Shown here: in pieces, positions 16,061-24,340 of the stretch
Layout of the letters: each line of letters begins with the position of its first letter
Numbering within the stretch: the stretch's first letter is position 1
DNA from: Candidatus Adlerbacteria bacterium
GTDB lineage: Bacteria > Patescibacteriota > Minisyncoccia > Phycocordibacterales > SBAW01
Direction: 5' to 3'
DNA: 54,035 nt
NCBI GenBank assembly: GCA_903851045.1
Contig: CAINNF010000018.1
Coordinates: 67,925 to 121,959, forward strand
The notes under the pieces: generated by a model
Database searches by the model: none
What the model was told of the DNA's origin: nothing
What the model saw: the letters and a program-made list of their open reading frames with translations, nothing else
Program-made: the position numbers and the translations under genes

Positions 16061-16567
16061 CTATTGTACCACGATTTTCTGACCGACCGCAATACCTTTG
16101 GCGGCAGTGTATCCAGCAGGCACCTCGAGCACGTACCGCGCCAATACCGATGGTCGAAACACGTTCGGGTAGGTACTCGGCGCAAGGTCTTGGTCGACCG
16201 TAACGATGGTGCCGCTCGCATCAGCCCATATGATATCTAACGAGAACAGCATGTCCTTCATCCAAAAACCTTCGCTCATTGGCGGGTCGAAGACGAACAA
16301 CATACCGGTCCCCTCCGCAAGGGACGAGCGACCGGACAAACCATCTTGCTGTTCTTGCGGTGTCGAAGCGATCTCCACCGTAAGACTATTGTTGCCTATG
16401 GTGATAGTTTTTGTTGGGAGCATGGATTGTCCGCTCGTCAAAGCTGCGGGTGGGGTCGCGACCGGTTGGACGACGGGCGTCCGCGTAGCGTAACTCAGGA
16501 CGACCACGCCGACAATCACCACCATCGCAACGACCACCACACCCGCGTTCAGTGTCTTTTTTATCAC
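16061..16567 (-). CDS. DUF192-domain lipoprotein-like or membrane-anchored protein
   Basis: 168 residues with a GTG start. An N-terminal helix (VVVVAMVVIVGVVVLSYA) acts as anchor or signal. The DUF192 domain covers about residues 55-167: TITIGNNSLTVEIASTPQEQ, DGLSGRSSLAEGTGMLFVF, FWMKDMLFSLDIIWADASG and the ending AAKGIAVGQKIVV. The biochemical role of DUF192 is not established; the family is usually exported. TATACT at 16574-16579 ends 6 bases before the GTG. The gene ends 6 bases before the rnpB 5' end on the same strand. Confidence 0.88.
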   Translation of the reverse strand: MIKKTLNAGVVVVAMVVIVGVVVLSYATRTPVVQPVATPPAALTSGQSMLPTKTITIGNNSLTVEIASTPQEQQDGLSGRSSLAEGTGMLFVFDPPMSEGFWMKDMLFSLDIIWADASGTIVTVDQDLAPSTYPNVFRPSVLARYVLEVPAGYTAAKGIAVGQKIVVQ

Positions 16568-16573
16568 AACAGT

Positions 16574-16579
16574 AGTATA
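16574..16579 (-). promoter_or_regulatory. -10 box for leaderless DUF192 gene
   Basis: TATACT on the minus strand ends 6 bases before the GTG at 16567. Confidence 0.6.
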
Positions 16580-16627
16580 TCAAAAACAGATGTCCGTCGT
16601 GGCAGTATTGTATAATATGACTTTTAT

Positions 16628-16633
16628 GGTACA
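16628..16633 (+). promoter_or_regulatory. -10 box for ZIP transporter gene
   Basis: TACAAT ends 12 bases before the ATG at 16646, leaving a leader of about 5 bases. TTGTAT some 16 bases further upstream could be a -35. Confidence 0.5.
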
Positions 16634-16645
16634 ATTTCACCAACG

Positions 16646-17368
16646 ATGACCCCTATCATCATAAGTATCGCAGCCGGATGTTCGACGCTCGTCGGAGGAC
16701 TGTTGGCGCTGCGTTTGCGTGACCGACTACATCTTATCCTCGGTTTTAGCGCCGGTGCGGTGGTCGCCGTCGCCTTCTTCGACCTGATGCCGGAGGCGCT
16801 GCGTTTGAGCGACACGGTGTTCGGTGTGGAAAATATCGTCTCGTGCGTGGCGCTCGGCTTCCTCCTCTATCTCCTGCTCGACCGGCTGCTGCTGCTCCAC
16901 AACCATGCGCACGAGGACCACGAACACGACGCCCCTCTCGGGCATGTACGGGCTGGTTCGCTGTCCCTCCACAGCTTTCTCGACGGCATCGGCATCGGAC
17001 TCGCCTTTCAAGTGTCGGCAGGTGTCGGCGCGGTCGTTGCGCTCGCGGTGCTAGCGCACGATTTCTCTGACGGCATCAATACCGTCAATGTCGTCGTACG
17101 CTACGGCAACGACCGCACGTCCGCCCTTCGCTGGCTTATCGTCGACGCGCTGGCACCCATCCTCGGTGTCGTCACCACTCTTTTCTTCAGACTTCCCGAA
17201 GCCGAGCTTGGCGTCTTGCTCGCCATGTTCGCAGGATTCTTCCTCTACATCGGCGCAAGCGACCTAGTACCCGAAAGTCACCACGTTCACCCCACCTTTT
17301 GGACCACCGCGATGACCATCTTTGGTGCCGCCTTTCTTTTTGCCGTGATCCGTTTAGCGAGTCTTTGA
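16646..17368 (+). CDS. ZIP-family divalent metal transporter
   Basis: 240 residues with about eight helices. ZIP carriers import Zn or Fe into the cytoplasm. The His-rich cytoplasmic loop between helices 3 and 4 (HNHAHEDHEHD, about residues 86-97) and the metal-site helices HSFLDGIGIGLAFQ and LAHDFSDGINTVNVVV, with the paired His/Asp/Asn residues, are the family signature. The C-terminus has GFFLYIGASDLVPE, another ZIP motif. The gene is divergent from the DUF192 gene and has its own -10 box. No metal-sensing operator was identified. Confidence 0.93.
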   Translation: MTPIIISIAAGCSTLVGGLLALRLRDRLHLILGFSAGAVVAVAFFDLMPEALRLSDTVFGVENIVSCVALGFLLYLLLDRLLLLHNHAHEDHEHDAPLGHVRAGSLSLHSFLDGIGIGLAFQVSAGVGAVVALAVLAHDFSDGINTVNVVVRYGNDRTSALRWLIVDALAPILGVVTTLFFRLPEAELGVLLAMFAGFFLYIGASDLVPESHHVHPTFWTTAMTIFGAAFLFAVIRLASL

Positions 17369-17389
17369 GCCTGACATCAATCGTACTCG

Positions 17390-19156
17390 CTATACGAACC
17401 CGTGCTTTTGGTGCTCCCACATACGTTTGAAGATGCCGTCTTCGGTGGCAAGCAGTGCTTGGGGGCTGCCACTTTCGAGTATGGTGCCCTGCTCCATGAC
17501 GATGATCCGATCCATCGCACGCAGGGTCGAAAGACGGTGCGCTATGGCGACGACCGTACTGCGGGCGAAGAGCTCTTGGAGACCGTCTTGCACCAGGGCC
17601 TCGCTTTCGCTGTCGAGCGCGCTCGTGGCCTCGTCAAGCACGAGTATGGGTGCCGCCTTCAATATCGCGCGCGCCAGCGCGATACGCTGGCGCTGCCCGC
17701 CGGAGAGCTTTACTCCTCGCTCGCCCACTTTGGTGTCGTAGCCCTGTGGCAAAGCGGCGATGAATTCGTGCGCATGCGCTTGTTCGCTCGCACGAAGCAC
17801 CTCGTCCCGTGTGGCGGACGGTCGCGCGTAGTGGATGTTCTCGAACAGTGTTCGATGAAAAAGCGAGGTGTCCTGCGGCACGTACGACACCAGCGTACGC
17901 AGTGTGTCGAGCGTCAGATCGCCAACCGGTACCCCACCCAGAGAGATGATCCCCTGCTGCGGTTCGTACTGTCGCAGCAGGAGCTTGATGAGCGTGCTTT
18001 TCCCCGCACCCGAAGCACCAACGATCCCGACCCGCTCGCCTTCGCGGATATGGAGCGAGAAGTGTGCGAACACGTCCGTACTCGTGCCTGGGTATCGAAA
18101 CCCAACATCTTCGAATACGAGGTCGCGTGGACCCTGTGTCACGCTGACAGCGCCACCCACCAGCTCGGTGTCGGACGCCTGCAAACTGTGTACCGCGTCA
18201 GAGAGTTCGCCGAACTCACGAATGACATGCATAATCATCTCCCCGAGGTTCCAGATAGCGCCGGTGAGTTGTGGAATTATGGCCGCAACAATGACGAACC
18301 CGCCGACCGTCAGTTCGCCGATCGTAAAGAGATACACGCTCACCACGACGAGCGCCGTCGCGAGCACGACGATACTGATCCCCTCTTGGAACTTGTTGCT
18401 TACGTTCGCCCAACGGGTCCGTTTTTCGACACCGACGAGTCCGCGAACCGTCGCGCGATGCAGCGACTGCTCGTGCGACACCGCACCGAACGCATGCACG
18501 AGCGGCACGTTCCCGAACGTGTCGACGATGGTGCCACTGAGTCCCGCGTGCGCACTCGCGACTTCCTGCGAGAGCCGGTGACTCCAGCGCAGGAGCGGTA
18601 TCGAACTACCGATGAAGAGCACGGACCACGCCAGGAACGTGTAGAGAAGGTACACGTGCGTTATCGCCAAGAGCACACCTGCGGAGACGAGGGCGAGCAC
18701 GACCCAGATCGTCTGCCACGGAAAGAGTTCGACGAAGAACACCGATGCGGTACCCACCTGCTGTATGCGCCTACCGAGGTCGCCTGATAGTTTGTCTTCG
18801 AAGTAGGAGGTCGGGCGTTTGAGTATACGGCTGTACAGGTCGTTCGTGATACGCTCGAACACCGACGTCGTGATGTATATCTCGCATATGTGCGCGACCC
18901 GAAAACAGATCTCGCATGCCAGCAACAACACCCCGATGGCCACCACCGGGAACAGGAACAGGTGGAACGGGGGCATCGCCGGCGCGCGGGTCGCATCGTC
19001 TACGATCATTTTAAGGAAATACGGCAAGCTATACTCGCAGGCGTTCCCCAAGGCAACGAGCGAGAACATGAGCACGATCCGCCAGCGCCACGGCGAAAGC
19101 GCGTACCCAAGGGTGCGCCACGGCGACCGCAAGAATTCGGACCGGTCCTGCATCAT
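17390..19156 (-). CDS. ABC transporter, fused permease/ATP-binding half-transporter
   Basis: 588 residues from the ATG at 19156 (MMQDRSEFLRSPW); a longer frame upstream overlaps the divergent promoter and is rejected. The transmembrane domain spans about residues 20-310 with six helices. The nucleotide-binding domain has Walker A GASGAGKST, Q-loop YVPQD, signature LSGGQRQRIALARAIL, Walker B ILVLDEATSALD and H-loop IAHRL. It resembles the MsbA/multidrug-exporter group (exporter of lipid, drug or peptide). The substrate cannot be read from sequence. TACTGT lies 6 bases before the start. It is divergent from the glycosyltransferase gene, which suggests but does not prove a cell-envelope role. 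Confidence 0.92.
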   Translation of the reverse strand: MMQDRSEFLRSPWRTLGYALSPWRWRIVLMFSLVALGNACEYSLPYFLKMIVDDATRAPAMPPFHLFLFPVVAIGVLLLACEICFRVAHICEIYITTSVFERITNDLYSRILKRPTSYFEDKLSGDLGRRIQQVGTASVFFVELFPWQTIWVVLALVSAGVLLAITHVYLLYTFLAWSVLFIGSSIPLLRWSHRLSQEVASAHAGLSGTIVDTFGNVPLVHAFGAVSHEQSLHRATVRGLVGVEKRTRWANVSNKFQEGISIVVLATALVVVSVYLFTIGELTVGGFVIVAAIIPQLTGAIWNLGEMIMHVIREFGELSDAVHSLQASDTELVGGAVSVTQGPRDLVFEDVGFRYPGTSTDVFAHFSLHIREGERVGIVGASGAGKSTLIKLLLRQYEPQQGIISLGGVPVGDLTLDTLRTLVSYVPQDTSLFHRTLFENIHYARPSATRDEVLRASEQAHAHEFIAALPQGYDTKVGERGVKLSGGQRQRIALARAILKAAPILVLDEATSALDSESEALVQDGLQELFARSTVVAIAHRLSTLRAMDRIIVMEQGTILESGSPQALLATEDGIFKRMWEHQKHGFV

Positions 19157-19162
19157 AGAGCC

Positions 19163-19168
19163 ACAGTA
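19163..19168 (-). promoter_or_regulatory. -10-like box before ABC transporter start
   Basis: TACTGT on the minus strand ends 6 bases before the ATG at 19156. It is a weak consensus match, but the spacing agrees with other genes. Confidence 0.35.
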
Positions 19169-19217
19169 CCAAAAAGCGACCAAAGCCACCATCACCCCAT
19201 ACGGTCTCTCGTCCGTG

Positions 19218-19223
19218 TACAAT
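19218..19223 (+). promoter_or_regulatory. -10 box for leaderless glycosyltransferase gene
   Basis: TACAAT ends 6 bases before the ATG at 19230. Confidence 0.6.
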
Positions 19224-19229
19224 GACCAT

Positions 19230-20696
19230 ATGCACATCGTGGCGTGGGCACACAAGCACGTCGGTATCATATTGGTCACGCTCGTGATGCTCTGGACGAG
19301 CGTCGCGGTGGTGTACCACCTTGGCACGGAGCCGCTGCAAGACTACGACGAGTCGACGTATGCCCAAGTGGCGCACGAGATACGTACCGAGCATCATCTA
19401 TGCTCGCTCACATACGCGGGCAACGCCTACGTCAGGAAGCCACCACTGTTGTTTTGGTTCATGAGCGCAAGCGGATCGGTCCTTGGTGAGACACCGTTCG
19501 ACTTGCGGCTACCGTCCGCACTATCCGGTATCGCGCTCGTCGCATTGGTCATACTGCTGGCGTTCGAGTTGTCGGGCAGCAGTATACTCGCAGCGTTCGC
19601 AGGAGCCATACTCGCGACGACCAGTCCATATATCGAAGCAGCACGGCAGGTGCGCATGGACGTGCTCGTCACCTTATGTATCGTAGCGACGGTGTACTTC
19701 TTCGTGCGAGCCATGCGTGCGCCCACACAGACCCAACAGGGATGGTTCCTGTTGTTCGGAGTCGCAGCAGGTCTCGCGATACTCGCAAAAAGCGTCATTG
19801 CGGCGTTCGCGCTCGTACCAGTGATGTGCATCATCGTCCTCTGTCGCCAACTGGCGGTACTGTGGAATAAACGACTTTGGTATGGCATCGGTGCCACCAT
19901 CTTTGTCGCGGCGCCGTGGCACATCTACGAGACCGTCCGGCTTGGGTCTGTGTTTTGGCAGCAATATATCGGAGTCGAAGTTATCGCCCGAACACACACG
20001 AACGCGTTCGGTACGGTAATAAATACCAACGACATCCTGTTGCGTTATTTTGAGCAATTCTGCCAACCCTGGCTATTGTTGTCATGTATCTCAGGCGCAC
20101 TCCTGGTGGTCGGATGGTCGACGATCGAGTGCCAGCGACGTGCGTTCGTCGTGTCATGCATCATAACGGTCACCTGTATAGCGACGCTCTTCTTCTCGAC
20201 CGCCACGAAAGCCCCGACCTACTTTCTACCACTGTACCCGTTCGCAGCGCTCGCGATCGCGCTCTCGATCCCGCCGATACCGTCTCGCCTTTTGCGAGCA
20301 CTGCTGCCGGGCGTCCTTGTGTGCCTGGTGTTGGTGGCGGCGCAGTTCACAATCTATAATGCCTATCACCTGAACCCGTACTATGCGTACACGGTCACGC
20401 TCGCACAGGAGGAATCGGTCGTCGCGGCGCTTATCAACAAGACCCCTCTCGCGACTCCCTGGTATGCGTATGGCGATGAGGAGCTCGGGAGCATCAAATT
20501 CTATACCCAGCGGCTCGATCCGCTGGCGGTGAGCGACACGAGCACACCAACACCTGGCTCCCTGATCGTCACCTACTCGAGCGCGTACGCGAATTTTTTG
20601 AAAGAGTACCCGACCATCACCACCACGACACTGTATCGAGGAAGGCACGTAACGCTCCTGCGGGTCGTTCAACCAAAAGAGATGTTCCGTAGATAG
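19230..20696 (+). CDS. GT39-type (ArnT/PMT-like) membrane glycosyltransferase
   Basis: 488 residues from MHIVAWAHKHVG; the frame is open further upstream, but the -10 box sets this start. The first extracytoplasmic loop holds LQDYDESTYAQVAHEI, which matches the catalytic DE motif of dolichyl/undecaprenyl-phosphate sugar transferases (GT-C fold), followed by RKPPLLFWF as in ArnT. About eleven helices follow, then a soluble tail of about 110 residues. It would transfer a sugar from a lipid carrier to lipid or protein outside the membrane; donor and acceptor are unknown. Its 3' end overlaps the convergent LpxB-N-domain gene by 28 bases. Confidence 0.85.
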   Translation: MHIVAWAHKHVGIILVTLVMLWTSVAVVYHLGTEPLQDYDESTYAQVAHEIRTEHHLCSLTYAGNAYVRKPPLLFWFMSASGSVLGETPFDLRLPSALSGIALVALVILLAFELSGSSILAAFAGAILATTSPYIEAARQVRMDVLVTLCIVATVYFFVRAMRAPTQTQQGWFLLFGVAAGLAILAKSVIAAFALVPVMCIIVLCRQLAVLWNKRLWYGIGATIFVAAPWHIYETVRLGSVFWQQYIGVEVIARTHTNAFGTVINTNDILLRYFEQFCQPWLLLSCISGALLVVGWSTIECQRRAFVVSCIITVTCIATLFFSTATKAPTYFLPLYPFAALAIALSIPPIPSRLLRALLPGVLVCLVLVAAQFTIYNAYHLNPYYAYTVTLAQEESVVAALINKTPLATPWYAYGDEELGSIKFYTQRLDPLAVSDTSTPTPGSLIVTYSSAYANFLKEYPTITTTTLYRGRHVTLLRVVQPKEMFRR

Positions 20697-20923
20697 ATGA
20701 ACAGCGAAAGTGTTTGTGCGCTCATGAACACGGCGTCGCGGATATGTATCGAGTACACGAGCGTAATGAGCGTGCCCACGATACTGAGATACCAGAACAC
20801 GCGAGGGATGACGACCTTTTTCTCCTTCTCGGATGCCCACCACTGCACTACGAAACGCAAAAAGAACACGAACTGACCAAAGAATCCTACCGCGAGCCAT
20901 AGATATGCGACAGGTATGGTCAT
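20669..20923 (-). CDS. LpxB N-terminal-domain (LAB-N) small membrane protein
   Basis: 84 residues and three helices. It is homologous to the small domain found at the N-terminus of some lipid-A-disaccharide synthases and as a stand-alone protein (PF07578-type), seen in the motifs WLAVGFFGQFVFFLRFVVQW, PRVFWYLSIVG and LIYLRNISF. Stand-alone versions usually sit with polyprenyl-phosphate glycosyltransferases, which fits the overlapping GT39-type gene. A role in carrier-lipid or sugar handling is plausible; lipid A synthesis itself is not implied. A TATACT box lies 16 bases before the ATG. Confidence 0.85.
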   Translation of the reverse strand: MTIPVAYLWLAVGFFGQFVFFLRFVVQWWASEKEKKVVIPRVFWYLSIVGTLITLVYSIHIRDAVFMSAQTLSLFIYLRNISFG

Positions 20924-20972
20924 AGGAGTGTGTCAGCTCAGTATACCGCGTTCGCCCGCGACGTAAAAAGAA

Positions 20973-20998
20973 CCGCTGTACTCGGGTGAGTACAGCGG
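20973..20998 (-). terminator. Terminator of Nudix gene
   Basis: CCGCTGTACTC and GAGTACAGCGG pair around a 4-base loop. On the minus strand it is followed by TTCTTTTT. Confidence 0.88.
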
Positions 20999-21013
20999 CA
21001 GTGGAACAGACGC

Positions 21014-21679
21014 TCATGAAGATGCTTTTTTCTTCTTGCGTTTCGCTTGTATGTTGCCCGGCTTGAGCGTGCTTATGGCGCGAACAGATTTTTTCATTTT
21101 CTTGTTCTTCGTTTTCGATTTACGGACAGTATCGGTCACTCGTTCCCTTTTCGCTTTCGTCCTCGCGTTGGCCAACGTTTCGAAGGCCTCCTCGAGGACG
21201 GCGTACTTGTCCGGTCGACACTCCAGAAGCACTCTGATCTCTTCGCGCACCTGATGGATGGTGAGCCATTGATACCCAGATATCTCACTGAGATCGATCG
21301 TGAGTTCGAGCGGCCCGTCATACACGACATGAAAGAAGAAGTACCGCTTTCGGACAAGCTTACTCTTTTGCATGGACCGAACGCTTCGGGACCCACCGTA
21401 TCCGAAGACCCGAACCTGCGCCTGTTCAAAGCCGACCTCCTCCTTTGCTTCCCGAAACAGGGCTTCGAGCACCGACTCGTTCCGCTCGACCCCTCCCTTC
21501 ACGAGACCGGGGTTCCGAGGCCCGGCCTTACCGGATTCGATGAGCAGGAACTCCCCCGTCCTGGCATGCTCGATAAGCAGAACGACGGTCGCGCGATGTC
21601 GCTCGCTACCACACCTTTTCACCTGCTCACGAATACTTTTGAGCAGGTCCGCATTCAACGGTCGAAATTTCAAGGCCAT
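21014..21679 (-). CDS. Nudix hydrolase with Lys/Arg-rich tail
   Basis: 221 residues. The Nudix box is complete: GGVERNE followed by SVLEALFREAKEEVGF fits Gx5Ex7REUxEExGU and binds the Mg of a nucleoside diphosphate substrate. The Nudix domain covers about residues 25-155. The last 60 residues are very basic (RTKAKRERVTDTVRKSKTK and a run of Lys near the end), which may bind RNA or another polyanion; that is inference. The substrate cannot be predicted. It is transcribed alone with a strong terminator downstream. Confidence 0.88.
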   Translation of the reverse strand: MALKFRPLNADLLKSIREQVKRCGSERHRATVVLLIEHARTGEFLLIESGKAGPRNPGLVKGGVERNESVLEALFREAKEEVGFEQAQVRVFGYGGSRSVRSMQKSKLVRKRYFFFHVVYDGPLELTIDLSEISGYQWLTIHQVREEIRVLLECRPDKYAVLEEAFETLANARTKAKRERVTDTVRKSKTKNKKMKKSVRAISTLKPGNIQAKRKKKKASS

Positions 21680-21815
21680 GCGTCAAGCCCCCGCAGCTAT
21701 CATCCATAAGCACCATACAGTATTTTACCATATTGTCAAATTTCGATCGTTGACAGAAAAAACATTGTGTAATTATATAAGACCCAGACCACAAACCAGA
21801 ACAAGGGTATGGACC

Positions 21816-22139
21816 ATGAGAACACCTGACCGCAGAAAGACGGGTGTGCTCACTTTCGAGCACACTACTTCACCGCGGCGCGAGGCACAGATAGAACTGC
21901 TGCTGCTCGCGGAGGATCCACGATTTCAGCCAAATTTCGTTTTGGGAGGACACACCCCTCCCGACATGCTTGCGGAGAACGCCCGGAGAGTGGAGCTACG
22001 ATACCGAGAACGACTACAGATACTCAAGAAGCATGGGTTGCTTGAGGAGGAACTCAAAAAGCTCCAAGAGCGAGCCGACGCTCTCAAGGCAAAACTTGCA
22101 GAAGTAGAGAAAAAGATCGCCGACCTCCAAAGCCTGTAA
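21816..22139 (+). CDS. Hypothetical coiled-coil protein
   Basis: 107 residues from MRTPDRRKTGVLTFEHTTSP. The frame is open much further upstream, over the Nudix gene on the other strand, but that part is not coding-like. A weak SD (AAGGG) precedes the ATG. The second half (about 60-105) is a heptad-like helix: LQILKKHGLLEEELKKLQER then ADALKAKLAEVEKKIADLQS. Gene function is not recognised. A strong terminator follows at 22157-22193. It is the first of the run of small orphan genes. Confidence 0.65.
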   Translation: MRTPDRRKTGVLTFEHTTSPRREAQIELLLLAEDPRFQPNFVLGGHTPPDMLAENARRVELRYRERLQILKKHGLLEEELKKLQERADALKAKLAEVEKKIADLQSL

Positions 22140-22156
22140 CCCAAGCCCAACACACC

Positions 22157-22193
22157 AACGCCCGAGAGTCTCCAACTCTTTCGGGCGTTTTAC
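22157..22193 (+). terminator. Intrinsic terminator
   Basis: AACGCCCGAGAGT pairs with ACTCTTTCGGGCGTT (one internal mismatch), followed by a T-rich run. It ends the coiled-coil gene transcript. Confidence 0.88.
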
Positions 22194-22245
22194 TTTTTAC
22201 CCATACAATCCAAGCCTAGATGAATAAGTCAGAAAGGAAAAAGGG

Positions 22246-22275
22246 AAAGCGCACCTAGGCGGTGGTGCGCTTTTT
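22246..22275 (-). terminator. Intrinsic terminator
   Basis: AAAGCGCACC pairs with GGTGCGCTTT around an 8-base loop. On the minus strand it lies just after the 22290-22622 gene and leads into CCCTTTTTCC. Confidence 0.8.
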
Positions 22276-22289
22276 GTACACGAGACCCT

Positions 22290-22622
22290 TTAACGACAAT
22301 CGCGAAACCTTGGTCTCTTAGACTCGACCGTCGTCGTGTCGGTGGTGTGCTCGGTTAGTCCGCACAGTGCGCAGGTTCGCCTCCACCGGGGTGTCTCGCT
22401 CGCAGGAACATGGGTGGGAGGTCTCCAATCGACACCCATCGTCCCCACCGCGTCGCCGGGAATCGTGTACGCTCGCTGTATGATCGGGTCATAGACAGGG
22501 TCCCCGAATCTGTGCTCACAGGCTCTGTAGATGCCTGCGAGCGCGGCTCGCTTCGCCTCCAAGACTCGCTCTGCCTGCGTGATCTCAAGGCGGAGCTGGT
22601 CTGCCCGCTGCCTCGTATCCAT
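22290..22622 (-). CDS. Hypothetical protein with CxxC
   Basis: 110 residues. The SD is GGGAGG, 8 bases before the ATG. The N-terminal about 35 residues form a helix (QRADQLRLEITQAERVLEAK, rich in Arg/Glu/Ala). A middle with GDPVYDPIIQRAYTIPGDAV follows, then CALCG and several Arg. C34 and the later CxxC could form a metal site together with histidines; this is only a suggestion. No family was recognised. It is part of the small-gene run and has its own terminator. Confidence 0.65.
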   Translation of the reverse strand: MDTRQRADQLRLEITQAERVLEAKRAALAGIYRACEHRFGDPVYDPIIQRAYTIPGDAVGTMGVDWRPPTHVPASETPRWRRTCALCGLTEHTTDTTTVESKRPRFRDCR

Positions 22623-22789
22623 GACGAATTCCTCCCTGTACCAATACCTAGTGACGTTTATACATTACATATAACTATCATGTCAAGGCGTTCTTTGCGG
22701 CTGGTCGAATTTGACTGTCATACGCAGTGCTATATAGTCAACCTGGAGTAGTCTAAAGGTCCAAGACCCGTACAAAGGGAGACTGAAAT

Positions 22790-23149
22790 ATGAGTAAGCT
22801 GCAGCGTTGGCTCGCAAATATTGCGTTGTTCACTGTGCTGCTTTTTAGTTTAGCGTTCTGTGTGTTTGTCATCGACCTCACCGGTACGATGATGCACCTG
22901 TGGGTCGGCAGTGCGTGGTCGGTCGCGATCACCGCCTGGTGGCATGTCGCAGGACTCTGGCTCTTCGAGACCAGCACCGATACACTTGTGTGGTTTGGTC
23001 TGAGTCAACAAACAGCTGAATTGAGTACCATGTTGACCGGAGCCATTGTGATGCTTGTGTTGGCGGCATGGGCCATACGCTTCCTGTACCGAGACCTGAT
23101 GCGTTCTTTCGGGTGTAAGGTCGATTCTTCCACCACCTCGCACACCTAG
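22790..23149 (+). CDS. Small integral membrane protein, unknown function
   Basis: 119 residues with an SD (AGGGAG) before the ATG. Hydrophobic segments are at about 10-32 (NIALFTVLLFSLAFCVFVID), 42-62 (VAITAWWHVAGLWLF) and 80-102 (LTGAIVMLVLAAWAIRFLYR), with a short Ser/Thr tail. No homologue was recognised. It is a stand-alone unit followed by a strong terminator at 23169-23203. Confidence 0.65.
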   Translation: MSKLQRWLANIALFTVLLFSLAFCVFVIDLTGTMMHLWVGSAWSVAITAWWHVAGLWLFETSTDTLVWFGLSQQTAELSTMLTGAIVMLVLAAWAIRFLYRDLMRSFGCKVDSSTTSHT

Positions 23150-23168
23150 CATTGCGACACATCGCACA

Positions 23169-23203
23169 CACTGCAGGACCCGAAAGGTGTCCTGCAGTTT
23201 TTT
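23169..23203 (+). terminator. Intrinsic terminator
   Basis: ACTGCAGGAC and GTCCTGCAGT pair, followed by seven Ts. Confidence 0.9.
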
Positions 23204-23355
23204 TATATACACACGAAGGGTCGGCAGGCGTACTCTGAGGCAACATGCAAAAAAGGCGCACCGTAGTGGCGCGCCTTGTTCCGAGCATAATTCGCACATT
23301 TACAATATATATTAAAATATGTATGCTAAATTTCAGATTCACAAGGAAGACTGGC

Positions 23356-23610
23356 ATGCATACTCCCCGTTTTGCATGGATACGCAAGATTTTGGCCGTG
23401 TTCGAGGACCCCATAAACACTCTAACACTGGCCCTGTTTGGGTGCTTGTTGTTCTTTGGATCGTTCCTGTTCGCCGGAGAGGTTACGGAATCGCTCACGT
23501 GGCAACAGTATGGTGCAGTGATCGCCTTCCTCATCGGCTCCATTGTCATAAGCATCAGCCTACTCCTCTTCGCGGTGTCGTTCTTCCGCTCCAACAAGCA
23601 TCGCAAATAG
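23356..23610 (+). CDS. Small two-helix membrane protein
   Basis: 84 residues from MHTPRFAWIRKI. Longer in-frame starts exist at 23245 and 23323, but only this ATG has an SD (AAGGAAG, spacing about 7). Helices are at about 22-40 (LTLALFGCLLFFGSFLFAGE) and 48-74 (YGAVIAFLIGSIVISISLLL), with a basic tail (RSNKHRK). No family was recognised. A terminator follows at 23624-23658. Confidence 0.6.
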   Translation: MHTPRFAWIRKILAVFEDPINTLTLALFGCLLFFGSFLFAGEVTESLTWQQYGAVIAFLIGSIVISISLLLFAVSFFRSNKHRK

Positions 23611-23623
23611 CATCACTTCGCCC

Positions 23624-23658
23624 AAGGCGCAGGTCCAACCCCTGCGCCTTTTCCTTTG
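23624..23658 (+). terminator. Intrinsic terminator
   Basis: AAGGCGCAGG and CCTGCGCCTT pair, followed by TTCCTTT. Confidence 0.85.
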
Positions 23659-23716
23659 TGTGGTATCCTATCAGCACTTTGCAGGAGGCACCGGACGGCC
23701 AGGCACCATCGCTGGA

Positions 23717-23739
23717 TGGATACGGCGCGGGTTAGCACG
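23717..23739. repeat. 23-bp repeat, copy 1 (with 26061-26083)
   Basis: Begins TGGATACGG and ends CGGGTTAGCACG. It matches 26061-26083 at 21 of 23 positions. This copy lies in an otherwise empty stretch between two terminators (23660-23846) where I see no credible gene. Confidence 0.55.
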
Positions 23740-23846
23740 CATCTGCACGTTGACCCAACGTATATGCGGCAAGGGTGACCGTTCGGAAAGACGGACAGAC
23801 TCGCTACCCATCCCCCTCGCCGCGGATGGGTTTATTTTTGGAAATA

Positions 23847-23881
23847 GTAAAAGGCGGCCTCCGTGCATGGAGACCGCCCTT
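23847..23881 (-). terminator. Intrinsic terminator of 23903-24340 gene
   Basis: On the minus strand GGCGGTCTCC pairs with GGAGGCCGCC (one mismatch), followed by TTTTACTATTT. Confidence 0.82.
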
Positions 23882-23902
23882 GGCGCCGTAGCGCTCTGTT
23901 TC

Positions 23903-24340
23903 CTACGCTCGCACCAACCGATCAAACAGCTCTTGGTCGATGCCGAGCATTTCGGCAGTCAGCGGCCCCGCCCTGACATCATCTCGCAAAAACCCGATGT
24001 CGAGACTAGAACCTCCCGCTTGTATATACTTGATCCATCGCTTCGCGCTCGCCACGAGTCCGAGGATACGAAGCCGCTCAAGCTCGGCATCATCGGTGCC
24101 GATATCGCGGAGCGTGAGGCCCGCCTTCGCCAGATCCTCCTTCATATACCTGAGGAAGGACCTGTTGTCATCGTAGCCATTTCTCATGTGACGCAACCAG
24201 CGCAACGCACTCTTCTTAAGTGCGAGGACTCTCAACTCCTCGAGGCGCGCCTCCGCGAAATTAACGCGCCAAAAGAAACCCCGAGAGCCGAAATACAGCG
24301 CTGCGAGCCCGACGAACGCGAACAAGAGAGTGTGGTCCAT
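23903..24340 (-). CDS. Hypothetical membrane-anchored helical protein
   Basis: 145 residues. The SD is GGAAAGG before the ATG. One N-terminal helix (LLFAFVGLAALYFGSRGFFW) anchors a helical domain. The domain appears to contain an internal duplication: LRVLALKKSALRWLRHM versus LRILGLVASAKRWIKYI, each followed by a similar RSFLRYMKEDL / LDIGFLRDDV segment about 50 residues apart. That repeat suggests a two-unit helical fold facing the cytoplasm. No family was recognised. Confidence 0.66.
   Translation of the reverse strand: MDHTLLFAFVGLAALYFGSRGFFWRVNFAEARLEELRVLALKKSALRWLRHMRNGYDDNRSFLRYMKEDLAKAGLTLRDIGTDDAELERLRILGLVASAKRWIKYIQAGGSSLDIGFLRDDVRAGPLTAEMLGIDQELFDRLVRA

Noticed and set aside
17402-18787. 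461-codon frame antisense to the ABC transporter
   Set aside because: It is rich in His/Arg as a mirror of GC-rich codons on the real strand; the ABC motifs on the minus strand are decisive.
23671-23925. Minus-strand 84-codon frame in the gap at 23.7 kb
   Set aside because: It crosses the terminator of the 23903 gene, lacks an SD and has a composition unlike real proteins.
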